A DNA stretch of 64,000 nt, taken from NCBI GenBank assembly GCA_015501075.1, contig JADNYJ010000017.1:62001-126000 (forward strand). Direction: 5' to 3'. The stretch is from Gymnopilus junonius (Eukaryota > Basidiomycota > Agaricomycetes > Agaricales > Galerinaceae). The position numbers were made by a program, and so were the translations under genes. Of this stretch, positions 34,720 to 45,486 are shown piece by piece. Below the pieces are notes generated by a model that was given only the letters and a program-made list of their open reading frames with translations, was not told where the DNA came from and did not search any database. Each line of letters starts with the position of its first letter. Positions within the stretch are counted from its first letter, which is position 1.

Positions 34720-35532
34720 GGGCATAGGCTTCTATGAAGACCTTGAGCAACTGCTTCCCGAGTGCCCTTGCCAAATTCTGAGGCAATATCACTCCAGAAT
34801 GGAATTCATCCAGATGCATGAGGATCAACTTGCATGTAGTTGTACTTAAATTGCCGTTCAACCATGAGATGAGCTGAGTGGGTGAAGGTCACTGGTGGCA
34901 AAGTTAATTTACTAGGAAATTTGTTAGAGGAAGCTATGAGGGTTTGGTTATTATAATCAATTGACTTGCCTTAGCACCTATGTAATCCCTCCAGAACTCC
35001 TGTGAATCATCAGTTTGGAGTTCATCCAATACTTTGATTGTGGTGAATAAACTGTCATCACTTGATGACTTGGAGATTTCAAGTTTTTCAGTTAAGACCA
35101 CCAAGGCCTTATCAGCACCTGGGTTATTTATCCCTCTCATGATCCCTGAAATACCCCATAGCAGCAATTGATGCAAGCAGAATAACCAGCTGATGGTTCA
35201 ATTGCACCTGATCATCCTTCAACTTCTAGATGACTGCACCTGGAGTGAGAAACAAGGATCTTTTGGGTTTCTTCACTTTATACACATGAACATGTTCATC
35301 TATCCTACGCAGGACAGCACTGATGCTGCAGATGCATTGGGAGAGCTGGTATTCTCCTGTACCAGAACAGTTGAATGTGGTGGATGTGAATAGGTGGAGG
35401 AGGTCATGCACTTGGATGACTGTGAATGAGATGTCTTTGAGAAGTGTTTTCTTTTTCAGAGAGTTGGTCCAACCAGGTTATGATTCTGTTGCAGAGAGAG
35501 CAGACAGTGATTGCTGCAGAGACAACATCCAT
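34720..35532 (-). pseudogene. Truncated, decayed copy of the immune-receptor-like gene at 24789-26262
   Basis: The copy starts MDVVSAAITVCSLCNRIITW (35532). It follows the intact gene through LSQCICSISAVLRRIDEHVH, NHQLVILLASIAAMGYFRDH and DSQEFWRDYIGAK, then past the same GC-donor intron to LISWLNGNL, LDEFHSGVILPQNLARALGK and FIEAY. There homology stops abruptly. The entire receiver/TIR-like C-terminal half is missing. A stop (TAG for a Gln codon) and frameshifts break the reading frame. It has the same orientation as the intact gene, 8.5 kb away, with the retroelement between them. Confidence 0.92.
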
Positions 35533-35678
35533 GAGGGAGGTAACAAAAGACTCAAAGAATTTGCCATGGTCTGGATGTTCAAAAATGATAGATGATATTT
35601 GACAGGAAGAGGCTGTGTAGATAGATGGCTTGGCTGATGGAGAATGACTGGGGGAACCGGTGCTTAAGTAGAAAAAGG

Positions 35679-35750
35679 AACCAACAGCAAGACTCAAACT
35701 TGCAACCTTTGCCTTAGGAAAGCAACATGCTACCATTGCACTACAACGGC
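35679..35750 (-). tRNA. tRNA-Arg (CCT), intronless, weakened acceptor stem
   Basis: The anticodon loop TTCCTAA on a TTGCT/GGCAA stem gives anticodon CCT. The T arm GCAAG-TTTGAGT-CTTGC pairs. The acceptor strands GCCGTTG and TGTTGGT give several G-U pairs and one T-T mismatch, so the 5' strand seems to have drifted. A T5 run follows. It is a diverged twin of the intron-bearing gene 77 bp upstream and may be a tRNA pseudogene. Confidence 0.7.
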
Positions 35751-35826
35751 AGAACCCTCATAAATTTTACATGAATATCTAACTCAAAGGCCAAAAAAGG
35801 GTAGAAAATGTAGGTAATCCTCAAAG

Positions 35827-35932
35827 AACCAACGGTGGGACTCGAACCCACAGCCTCTGCCTTACGTAGTCCTAAGTGGGTTCAATTCCCATCCATTAGG
35901 AAAGCAACGCACTACCATTGTGCTACGTTGGC
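35827..35932 (-). tRNA. tRNA-Arg (CCT) with a ~33 nt intron
   Basis: Acceptor GCCAACG/CGTTGGT (one G-U), D stem GCAC/GTGC and T arm GTGGG-TTCGAGT-CCCAC all pair. The anticodon is CCT in TTCCTA|A, with the intron after position 37. The intron contains TTAGGA, which can pair with the TCCTAA around the anticodon. This is the standard anticodon-intron helix read by the splicing endonuclease. Confidence 0.9.
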
Positions 35933-36082
35933 TCATGCGAGATGATGAACTAAATACGATATCTATAGCGCAGCAGTATGACACCACCTGACATTTGAGG
36001 AATGGCCTGATTCTGAAATGAATGTCGTTCGACAAATTGAAGGCTGCGAGTGTCTTGCTCAGACTCGCCTTCACCAGCAACC

Positions 36083-39000
36083 ATGTCCTCTGAGCTGGGC
36101 CTTGACCCATCCGACCCTCTCAACCTGCTCCTGCGCAACTCCTCCGACGACCCCGACTCCCAGGACAACGCCCAGGCATGGTCCACTCTCAGCTCCCTCT
36201 GGTCCGATCCCGTTCCCCCAACGGATCCCTCAAAATCCTATGTGGACATGATGCCCATGGACTTTTCTGACTTGACCTCCTCCATGGCCATGGACATGGA
36301 CTTCAACAACCCCATGGCTATCGAGCCGAGCATACTGCAGTTCGATCCCGTAAAGTTCGCTAATGCCTTTGCGGGGTACGATGATCAGTACGGTCTCTCC
36401 ACCGACCTCATGGCCACCCAGTTTCCCTTCAGCTTTCAATTCAACAACGGCAGTGGACAGATCACCAGCTCCAGCTCTGGGTCATCCGCCTCGGACTCTC
36501 CGCAGTCTTTCACCAAGGAACGCAGACTCAGCGTGACCTCTTCCTCGTCCTCCTCTGGTGCTTCCCTTTCTCCCGTACCAGAGTCGCTTGCTAGCCCAGC
36601 GACAGGCGGATATGTCAGTGATACCCAGCCCAAGGAGGAGCCGATACCCCTTACAGAGGTCCCACATGCACATGATCCCGCCGCTGAACTAGCTGCGCGC
36701 GTTCGCCAAGCTGCCGGCGTCATGCTCGCCGTGCCCATGGGTGCCCAACTCCAAGGCTACGGTGCCCAGATACTGCGTACGTCGTTTACTATTTCATAAT
36801 GCAGCCTATCTCAATTTCCTTTCAGCCAAACTGCCTATACCCAGATTATCCCGGCACGACTCTGTCGCATCCAAATCCACCCCTTCATCCTCATCCTCCG
36901 CCGCATCGACACCACCTCCATCGACACCCCCTCCCTCCACCCTCACCACCAATCCTCCTCCCCTCAGACTATCTCTAACCCCCGCTCTCCCATCCGATTC
37001 CTCTGCCCCATACACCCCCATCGCACCTACACCCACCACCACCACCCTCACCACCACTGCGTCCGCCCGACCCAAGACAAGCCACACGACCATCGAGCGG
37101 CGATACCGCACCAACCTCAACGCGCGCATCCAAAGCCTGCGCATGGCCGTGCCCGCACTGCGCGTGCTCGAGGACCGCGAGGGCGGAACGGCAAGAAGAT
37201 CAAAAAGAATTTGAAGGCAACGTCGTCGTCAAAGGTACTGGGGCCGACTCCCCTGGGACGGCTACCCCCACCGAGGCAGAGGACGGCACGCCGATCGACG
37301 TCATTGACGAGCGCGGGTTCGTCGATGGTGTTAAAGTCGCGCGCAAGTGCTCCAAGGCAAATGTGCTAGGCAAAGCTGTGGAGTATATTCGCGTGTTGAA
37401 GAAACGCGAGTTGCGCTTGAAGCGAGAGCAGGAGGGGCTGAAGAAGCTCATTGGGGGGCTCGTGGGTGGCGCTGCCCTCGTCAAGGAATGGGAGCGGGAG
37501 TGGCGGGAGATGTTTGGTGGGGAGGAGAAGGATGAAGTTGAGGGTGAGGCTCTTGATGGCGGGGATGATAATGACGGTGAAGAAGACGACGATGAGGATG
37601 GTGATGAGGATGAGGAGGAAGATGAGAGGAAGAGGAAGAAAGTCAAGATGTCGTCTGGGGCTAGTAAGAAAGCCTCGGAGAGGAAAAAGGCTGCTGCTAT
37701 TTCTCCGCCTGTCGTTGCGTCCTCCTCCAACCCTCTGATGCAATCGGCCGATGTCGCTGCTGCACCGGCAGAAAAGAGGAAACGGGGCAGGCCGAGAAAG
37801 ATCGTCCCCCCTCCTCCGGTAAACACACTCCCCTCTCTGCCTGTCCACCAGGAGCCCGAGGCAATGGTCCAAGACGAACCAGCTATAGACGAACAAATTC
37901 GACAACAGTGGATGCACCCACAACCCCAGCAAATCCAAGGCGGTCAACAACCGCAACCTCAGCAGTACCTCCTAGCCGTCTTTGCCCTGTTCTCCTTCTT
38001 CAACTCACCCTTGACCCCTTCCTCCTCTTCCTCCTTCTTCGGCTCCTCCGCTCACGCGAATGCGCATACGCATACAGGCACTGTCCTCTCTGCCCAACCT
38101 CCCTTGGCTTACGCCCCAGAAATAATAGCCCAATTCACCCCACCCACAAACGCGACACAGTTGATGGTAAACGGGTGGTCATGGCAGGAATACGTCCAGC
38201 TCTTCCACCTATTCGTGTCTGTCCTCGTGCTCGTCGGGTTCGTCGCGAGTTGGATGGGGTTGGACCTCGGAAGGCTCTATTCCCATTCCCATTCGCAGGC
38301 ACAACAACAGCACACGAAGCGGGGCAGGAGCATGTCCATGCCCGCCTTCCGCGCTAGCGCCGCTGAGAAAGATAAAGTAAAGACCACGCGAAGGTTAAGT
38401 GGCCCCAAGGGGTGGATCAAGTTGGGCGAGGAGAGTGTATTTGAAGGTTTGTGTTTTTATTACGGCGACTATGGTATTATCATGCACAGGTGCTTACCTT
38501 CCCCCTTTTTTTGTTAGGCCGTGCGTCTGCGTTGTCCTTGTACGACCGCGTGCAGATCTACCGCGCTTGCACATCCACCACCACCACGTCCGCTGCATCC
38601 TCATCTTCGTCGTCCATATCCACACTCACCACCCTCTCGCTCATCCTCCACACCACCCCAGGCCCAAGCGCCCTCCTCAGCGGTCTAGCCAAGATGAAAG
38701 CGCAAAGCGTATGGGAGCAAGCCAAGAGCGCCGCGTGTAACCCTTCTCATTCCCATTCCCTTTCTCCTTCCAAAGTTCCTTCCAAAGCGCTTTCTGTGGT
38801 TTATTCCTTGATGTTTGAAGAAGTCAAAAGCGTGGAAAGCGCGTTGGAGATGCTTTCTCGTGCTCGTCTTGAGAGGACATCAGAGGAAGAGGAGGAGGAG
38901 GAGAAGGAGGATAGCGCACCACTGAACGTCCTCGCCCGTCTGATCGTCAAAGACCGCGTGAAGCGCCACCTGGGAAAGTATTCATCCGCGCCGTCTCCAT

Positions 39001-39859
39001 TTCCTCCCCTGCTGTCGAAGACCGTCTTGTTCAGGACGAGGAACAAGATTCACAAAGCCCGCAAGGCGCCAAGGAGACGCGAAATGCAGAGCAGATGAAA
39101 GAACAGGAACAGGAAGAAGATAAAGCATGGAGGCGCACGATCGACGCTGCGCGCGAGATGGGCGGACGCGTTGAGGATTAGGAGGATGTTTGAGAGGGTG
39201 TGGAAGGCCCCGAGCGGGGGTGTGGATGAGGATGAGATTGAGGAGCTTGTCGGTCATAATGGGCAAAGTGATGACAACGAAGCAGGAGCCCGAGCCCTCC
39301 ATGGAGGAGGAGGTGTAGATGTGGATGCTGAGATCCGAGCGTTACTCGTCGCGCTCGTATTATACCGCCGCCTCTTCGCCTCCGCGTCTGCATCCCATGC
39401 TCATGCTCACCCTGCAACGCAGAGGAAGAAGAAGGTTGTATAACTCCCACTGCACAAGCAACGATCATATCCTCCAGCTCCCTGCTCAGCCCACCGCCCA
39501 GCCCGCGCACGACGCCCCGTCCTAAGAAGGCTAAATTCTTGTTGGAGGTAGAGGCTGCCCAAGGTGCCGACGCCGCAGAAGAGGATGAAGAAGACAAAGA
39601 AGACGATGACGACGAGGAAGAGGATGAGGAAACCAAGTCGGCTGCTGTTGAGAAGAAATGCATGTTGTTCGTGTTGAGGACTGTGCTCGGTAGTCGGGTG
39701 TTTGAGCAGACCGAGCAGGAGGGTAGTGGGGGTGTTGTGGGTGAGGGTGAGGGTAGGGTCGGGCTGGAAGATGCCAAAGACCGCGTTGTCGATTTGATCG
39801 TGGATGTTGAGAGGAGGGAAAAGGCCAAGAGGGGATCTTCATCTCCCTTACTTGCGTAA
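36083..39859 (+). CDS. SREBP/Sre1-type membrane-anchored bHLH transcription factor
   Basis: A sterol/oxygen-response regulator of the SREBP family. The acidic Ser-rich N-terminus (MSSELGLDPSDPLNLLLRNS) would be the activation domain. An intron after GYGAQIL leads to a Pro/Thr-rich linker. The basic region TTIERRYRTNLNARIQSLR has the Tyr that marks SREBPs, and helix 2 is NVLGKAVEYIRVLKKREL. A long acidic/basic linker contains an AT-hook-like KRKRGRPRK. Two hydrophobic segments (YLLAVFALFSFF; HLFVSVLVLVGFVASW) would anchor it in the ER. The cytosolic C-terminus continues over one more intron to TAA at 39859. Single-base frame changes are needed near 37180 (in the bHLH loop), 38980, 39160 and 39425. 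Confidence 0.85.
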
Positions 39860-41129
39860 ATCTTCCTGCTCCTGGCTTTCTTTGTGGAAAAAGTCTTACT
39901 GTGGACGTTCGAGTGTGACGCTTTATTACTTACTTGTAGAGAGATTTTTATTTCCGTAATTGCTTACTTTTTTTCCCTTTGTCCTTTTACATACGCCCGT
40001 ACTTATTCATTTCTTCCACTTCTGCTTATTTTTTTTCAGTACTCGAGCTTCAAGCTTAGGCTTGTAACCTTTTTACCTTGCGGGGTGAACAAACGCTTTT
40101 GTGGATATCATGTTAGATATGTAGTATCTAGTTATTTTGTAAGCGTTGAATTTTTATTTCGTTCTGTGTTCTAAATTTGTGCGACTACGCAAAAGATGGA
40201 AAGTGCGCCACACGGCAAGTGTCTCTAAAAATAAATTGCTTCGTCACTGACCTTTCCTGCAAGTTTACAGGTGAGTACTCGTCCTGAATTTACCCTCTGT
40301 GTGCAATTGAATACAGCAGGACTGGGAGTTATGTCCACCTAGCTCTGGAAAGCACGATGTAAGTACTCCGAGCCATGGTCATGTGAAAACAATAAACATG
40401 GTCACGGGCCACGATGAGCCAGTGCCATTGCTCGCCGCCAAGGTGGTACATTCACACTACACCTGTCATGCCTCTTTGAACGACTGACTTTCGCAAACTG
40501 TGATAATACAGCCTCACTCTCTTGACAGGGTGTTCCATCAAGCTGGATAGACTTGGAGAATGAACTGAAAATTTCTGAATGGAGGACATCTTTTCAAAAG
40601 GCTTCAGATGAGCTGTTCGAAATGATGAACATCAAAGTGAGGGGGGTTTTTACACCTCAGCGGGGGGTTAGCTTTAGGCCTGGCAAAAGAAGTAGGTGCA
40701 ATGACTGAGACCGAGAAAAAAATATGTTCGCCTTGCATGATGCCGGCTAACATGAAGTATATGATCATATAGGCCATATGACCAGTCTTTGGAAAAGAAG
40801 ACTTTCAGCTGTCATTTTGGTGGATTGGAACGGTAGGAAAAAAGTGCATTATAGAGAATGCAACAGCACTTTCAATCATTGATCAGAAGAATACAAACAG
40901 CTGTCTCAGAACCACCACCTATAAATTTCTGTCAATAAATTGTATGACCAATGGAGAGAGGAATTTCTGACTGGACAAGGATGCCTTATGGCTTAGTGGA
41001 CCTCACTGCTCAGCATATCTTCAGGCTTTATGCATGGTCAGGTCCTGAGTCAAGTAGAACTTCATAGGACATTGAAATGGGAAACGTTTTGACAAATCAT
41101 TTCGCTGACTGTTAAAAATAAATTCTGCA
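39860..41129. other. Intergenic, mostly featureless
   Basis: Contains the 3' UTR of the SREBP gene. A plus-strand open stretch at about 40529-40707 (VPSSWIDLENELKISEWRTS) follows an acceptor-like TTGACAG and may be a relic exon. I could not assign it. Nothing else is supported. Confidence 0.35.
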
Positions 41130-41705
41130 AAGAGCTGAGGTCGGAAGGGCATTTTTCCTATATTTTGTTCGACTTTGACTTCTCAGTTAAGTGGCCTCCA
41201 GAGCAAGACCACTCAGCATGCCAACTTCCTTACTATAGGGCTTGGGGCTCTTTCAATCTGGTTAAAGATATTTTGCAGGGCGAATTTGAATATAATCCAT
41301 TCATTTTTGATGTCGGCATCCTAGGTGCTGTGTTCTGCAAATTCACCCAAGTATGTTGGCTATATTTACTAGGTTAATACAAATTTACTGAGCCTATACT
41401 AGCATTTAACAGGAAAGTTGCCAATGCTTGCACCTTTTCTAGACAAAATGACAACCCGCGAACTACAAAAACGCTTCACAGTTCCTGAAGCCCTTTGCTT
41501 CTTTGAGCAGATATTATCCGAACTTACAGATACTGGACTGGAACAATCGCTTTTTGGAACAGAAAGCTCTGACAACACCCCGTATTACCTATATGACAGG
41601 TGGAGGAACCTTCCTCTTAATTTTACCAGGAAATGGACAGTGTTCAGAGAACCTTCGGTTCCTTGGATGACTGTTTTTGTTCGCCATCTCTGCCGTTATG
41701 GTTAG
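41130..41705 (+). pseudogene. C-terminal relic of a fungal protein-kinase-like gene
   Basis: Two exons resemble the C-lobe of the kinase-like proteins expanded in mushrooms. The first has YILFDFDFSVKWPPEQDH (the DFG position as DFD), YNPFIFDVGILGAVFCKF, then a short intron. The second has LPMLAPFLDKMTTRELQKRF and VPEALCFFEQILSEL, ending at a stop at 41705. No HRD catalytic loop or N-lobe was found in the 1 kb upstream, so it looks 5'-truncated. It could also be part of a gene with undetected upstream exons. Confidence 0.5.
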
Positions 41706-41862
41706 ATTCACCATATCATTGCCCACGTCCACTGGTTTTTCTTCAAATTGTCCTCAATCCGACTACTATGGAAGAGTACCTGTTTTATAGGATTGAGAAC
41801 CTTTTGACGGTTCTTCTACATGCATACTGGCATCAAGCCTTAGTTTGAAATCTGGCCCCGAT

Positions 41863-42151
41863 GGTACATCAGCAATTTGGCAAAAAAGTTTCCGGTTTTA
41901 GGTGGTTTTTGGCGGTTTTTCGGTTTCCTGGAACCTAGAAACCTCGGCAGGACAAATTCTCTAGAAAAATGGCTATATATGGATTAGTTTGCATCAAACG
42001 GATCAGTTGTGCCTCGGCAGGTTTCCTGAAAAAAGGACATAGGTTCCCAAGTTTTGAAAAATGACGTGGTTTCGGTGATTTTGGTGGGGGTTTTGGGGTT
42101 TTCCGGTTGCCGAAACCCGAAAAAACTAAAATGCTTAATTGCTGATGTACC
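41863..42151. mobile_element. 289 bp MITE with 15 bp TIRs and GAT target duplication
   Basis: GGTACATCAGCAATT opens the element and its exact reverse complement closes it. GAT flanks both ends (41860-41862 and 42152-42154). The inside is non-coding and strand-biased, rich in GGTTTT/GGGTTTT. A GG terminus with a 3 bp duplication would fit the PIF/Harbinger group, although GAT is not the usual TWA target. Confidence 0.82.
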
Positions 42152-42891
42152 GATTGCTTTTGTCCTCTTCTAGATGAACGATCTCGTCAATATCACGTTG
42201 GTCATAGGATCCAGCGAAGAATACTGTGGCTTTTCGACCATCTCTTCGGTCACGCGTCACAAGGATCCCTGAAGAGAAGAGATATCGGCCAATGTCACGC
42301 GTCTTTTGCGACATCGAAGAGAGTGACATATCATCCAAAATTAGTCATAAATTCAATCAAAATTCCAAAAATTTTCCTTATGCTCAAATTCTTGCATATT
42401 TTTGCATCCTTGAGCAGGTCCAAGTATGCTTCCAAGGATATTGGGTTTCCTCCCCCAAATTCCTGGCACAAGAGAAGAGTTTGGTCTCTTCGTCACGCGT
42501 CCTCTTCGCCTCCGAAGAGCTGAAGAGTTGGTGAAAGTCGGTCACGCGTCACGCCGGCCGAAGACTTGGTCGATAAGGGACAGTAGACTTATAACTTGAA
42601 GTAAAAGTATCCTTGAGCTCGGCACTCACCGGTGTAATGAGCAAATAGCATCTCTAATTTTAATTAAGCTCACATTGCTAAAGGCCTGTGAAATATTGCA
42701 GTAATACTGGCAGAGACCAACCCGAGATTGATCAGTCCTCTCCAACTTTGATGTTTAGTAATTTATTGCATATTATGTATTATTATTAAAAATAAAAAAA
42801 CGGTACTAGTAACTAGACAACTTTTCTTTGACGCCAGCTCGGAACCTGGTCATCTACCAGGATCCGTGTCATTTTGAGAGGCTGTAGCCTA
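42152..42891. other. Non-coding, ACGCGT-rich repeat region
   Basis: GTCACGCGT occurs four times at about 42250-42550. A 15 bp direct repeat, TCGGTCACGCGTCAC, lies at 42245 and 42537. GAAGAG/CTCTTC words accompany it. From about 42560 the sequence becomes AT-rich. No gene is seen. Confidence 0.45.
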
Positions 42892-44391
42892 CTAGGACCT
42901 TGCAAACTGCGAATAATGCCATGCCACTTTATAAGATACTGACATAAATGTTAATGACAAAAACTCACTTGGAGAACTTGAATTTCTGCAGCTTCTGGTG
43001 GTTGATAATCATATTTTTCTAATATCATATCGAATGGTGTCTTCATGCGTATGCCATCAGATTCGGCCGTGAACGGGATACAAGGCAAGTCATCCACATC
43101 GTCGTAACAAGATAGGATAAATTCGCGGACGACAGGGTTGATGCTGCTCAAGGGAATTCGTCAAACAAGGTGCGCAAGTAGAAATTGAGTAGAACTGACA
43201 ATTCAGCCTTCGATATACTGCCGTAATGCGGTCCGCCGGAGACCAGGTGCAGTGTTACCTCTAGTCCAGACCTTGCAAGTCGATCCGCAAGTGCTTCCGC
43301 GTCGTCGACAGGGTAGAGGATGTCTTCCGTAAAATAAAATATACTGACGGGAGATGTGATCTGAAGTGTCTGCTTCAGCAAAAAAACACAAATTACATTT
43401 AACTTGCAGACCTTCGAAAGTTGACTTGCTGTCAACGCTTTGCGATGAAGAGGCCATGATATCGCGGCTCGGACGCCCTCTTGTATACGCTCTTCTGAGC
43501 CAATCCAATGTTCTTGTGCCTGCACTGCAGCACTTTCAAGCAAACTGTAGATAATCAGGGAATAAGATAGTCAAACAGATTGAGACGGGACTCTACGTAC
43601 GCCAACGCTAGATCATCCATCTCGTTATTGAAGGTCACATTCTTCAATCCAGCCATCAAACCGGCTCTGTACTGCGTATAGTCACCGACCACAGTTAACC
43701 TTTCTTCCAAAGTCGAATATTCACTTGAGATTTCAGTTGGATCAGACCGACCCGATGCCTGCAGGAAATCTTCGTGGATTTCTGCTCGTGCAGCAGAAAT
43801 TTCCTCTGACTAGAGAATAATTTATATGTCATTTCATTGTACTAGGAAAGATATGATTTCTTACCTCAGTTGGACTTTGAGGCGAACATAAGGTGAGGGA
43901 AAGAACGCGGTCAGGGTGTGTGGATGCCAAGTCCATCGCGATGCTACATCCGATCGAAATCGCAAATATGTGACAAGGGAGAAGTTTTAGAGCTTCCTGT
44001 AATGAAGCCGACGATTAGGGTTCGTCCCAGGTTAATATACCGATCTCCCACTTGCCATAAAATGGAATACATCTTCAGCCGGGTTATAAACAGCCTCTCC
44101 AATGACGCCTTCCGTTTCTCCATGGGAGCGCAGGTCCAACGCAACGAGATTGAATTGTCGTAGATCATGATCTGCAAATTGGGCTGAAAAATATATTAAT
44201 CAGGCGAAAAGCATTCTTGGCCGGATAGGACGCATACGATAGAAAATTTGTTGCGGGATGTAGAGAGGATGCAAAAATAAGATTGTGGGGACGTCGGGAA
44301 TGACGGACTCAGCGTCATGATTTCTTGGCGTTGAGATGGAATAAAAAACATTAAGAGGTCCTGTTGGAGGCGAAATCTTTACGTAGGGCAT
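42892..44391 (-). CDS. Alpha/beta hydrolase (copy 1)
   Basis: A multi-exon alpha/beta-hydrolase-fold protein, substrate unknown. It starts MPYVKISPPTGPLNVFYSIS. The oxyanion-side strand is PTILFLHPLYIPQQIF, then FNLVALDLRSHGETEG. The nucleophile elbow AISIGCS has Ala where Gly is usual before the Ser. Other pieces are HPDRVLSLTLCSPQ, an acidic position in YFTEDILYPVDDAEAL, and the catalytic His in SGGPHYGS. A one-base frame change (a missing C in CCCTTG) is needed near 43150 to pass from LFDEFP to SSINPVVREFILSCYDDVDD. The last exon is short and ends near 42892. A paralogue lies just upstream in the same orientation. Confidence 0.8.
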
Positions 44392-45486
44392 TTTATGAGG
44401 GGAAAGAAAAACGTGAGAAGAGAGAGAGAGAGTTATGTTAGTTGGTCAAGCGACTAAACGATAGGCTGGCATAAAATGTCAAATCGGAGCTTTCCTAAGG
44501 CGGTGACAGAGCCGTGGACAGGGAATAGAAGTGGGGGAAATGCCATCAAATGTCGCCTACATCCAAAATATAAGTGGGCAAGAAGGTGGCCATCGCTAAA
44601 GAACTTACTTCGTCCTTCGGGCATCACTTTTGGCATGGTGTGGTTTAAATTATCCAGCGGCCCTGAGACCACATTCAATCTCCCCATGCGCCGTTTTCTG
44701 GCCGTATACAAGACAAGATTGCCGAAAGAAGTAATTGTGGTATTCGAACATTTGACCCCTTTCTCGCAGCAGTGACCGAGAAAAATCCTACTTCAGACCC
44801 CGAGTCTATGGAATTTTTTGAGGGATGGGAAGCGCTGATGTCGCTGGTCCTCGATGCTGAGGGTCATGGGAGGCTCTGGGCACCGATAGGATCAAAGTGG
44901 GCCAGCAAGCAAAGGCTGACGTTGACATAACACCGATTACGACGAGGTTTACAATTCAGCAGTGTGTGTGGCACTTCCAGGCAATGCCGAATGGGCCAAT
45001 ATCTGCTAACCACACGATCGAGAACCTGAAAGGGTCTGTGTGTGTACACACAAAAAGAAGCTCGGAGGTCCTGTGATAAATTTTGAAAGGAGATAAGTAA
45101 TGAGGGAATTTACCATTTTAGAGTCGCTGAAAGTTAAGTTGTTCCCGCAATTTAAAATTGTTCCTTAGCCAAGGACCGAAGATCTGTCCATAAGTCCATT
45201 CGATTTGTACGGGACATCGGTACGTTACATGCGGCCACGTTGCGAAGAAGGGTGCGTCTATGACGGAGTCTATTCTGATGCCTGCACACTGATCCAAATC
45301 AAAAACGATGCTTCCAGAGATTCTATTCTCGATATGTATAGATGGCGTCAATGGACAGAAAGATACTGTATGTATCTGATGAAGGCGTCGATTAGCGTGC
45401 TTGACATTTCATAGTTATAGATAGATGGGAAATGAACACACGAGGGGTGTAATGTATACCGATCGTCGCTAGTTTTGAAGCAAGCC
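44392..45486. other. Intergenic between the two hydrolase paralogues
   Basis: ORFs of 60-100 codons on both strands overlap and have no recognisable content. It should hold the promoter of the left hydrolase and the 3' end of the right one. Confidence 0.4.

Noticed and set aside
37200..37956. Minus-strand ORFs of about 200 codons opposite the SREBP gene
   Set aside because: Ser- and Leu-rich shadows of the acidic Asp/Glu and Gly tracts on the coding strand.
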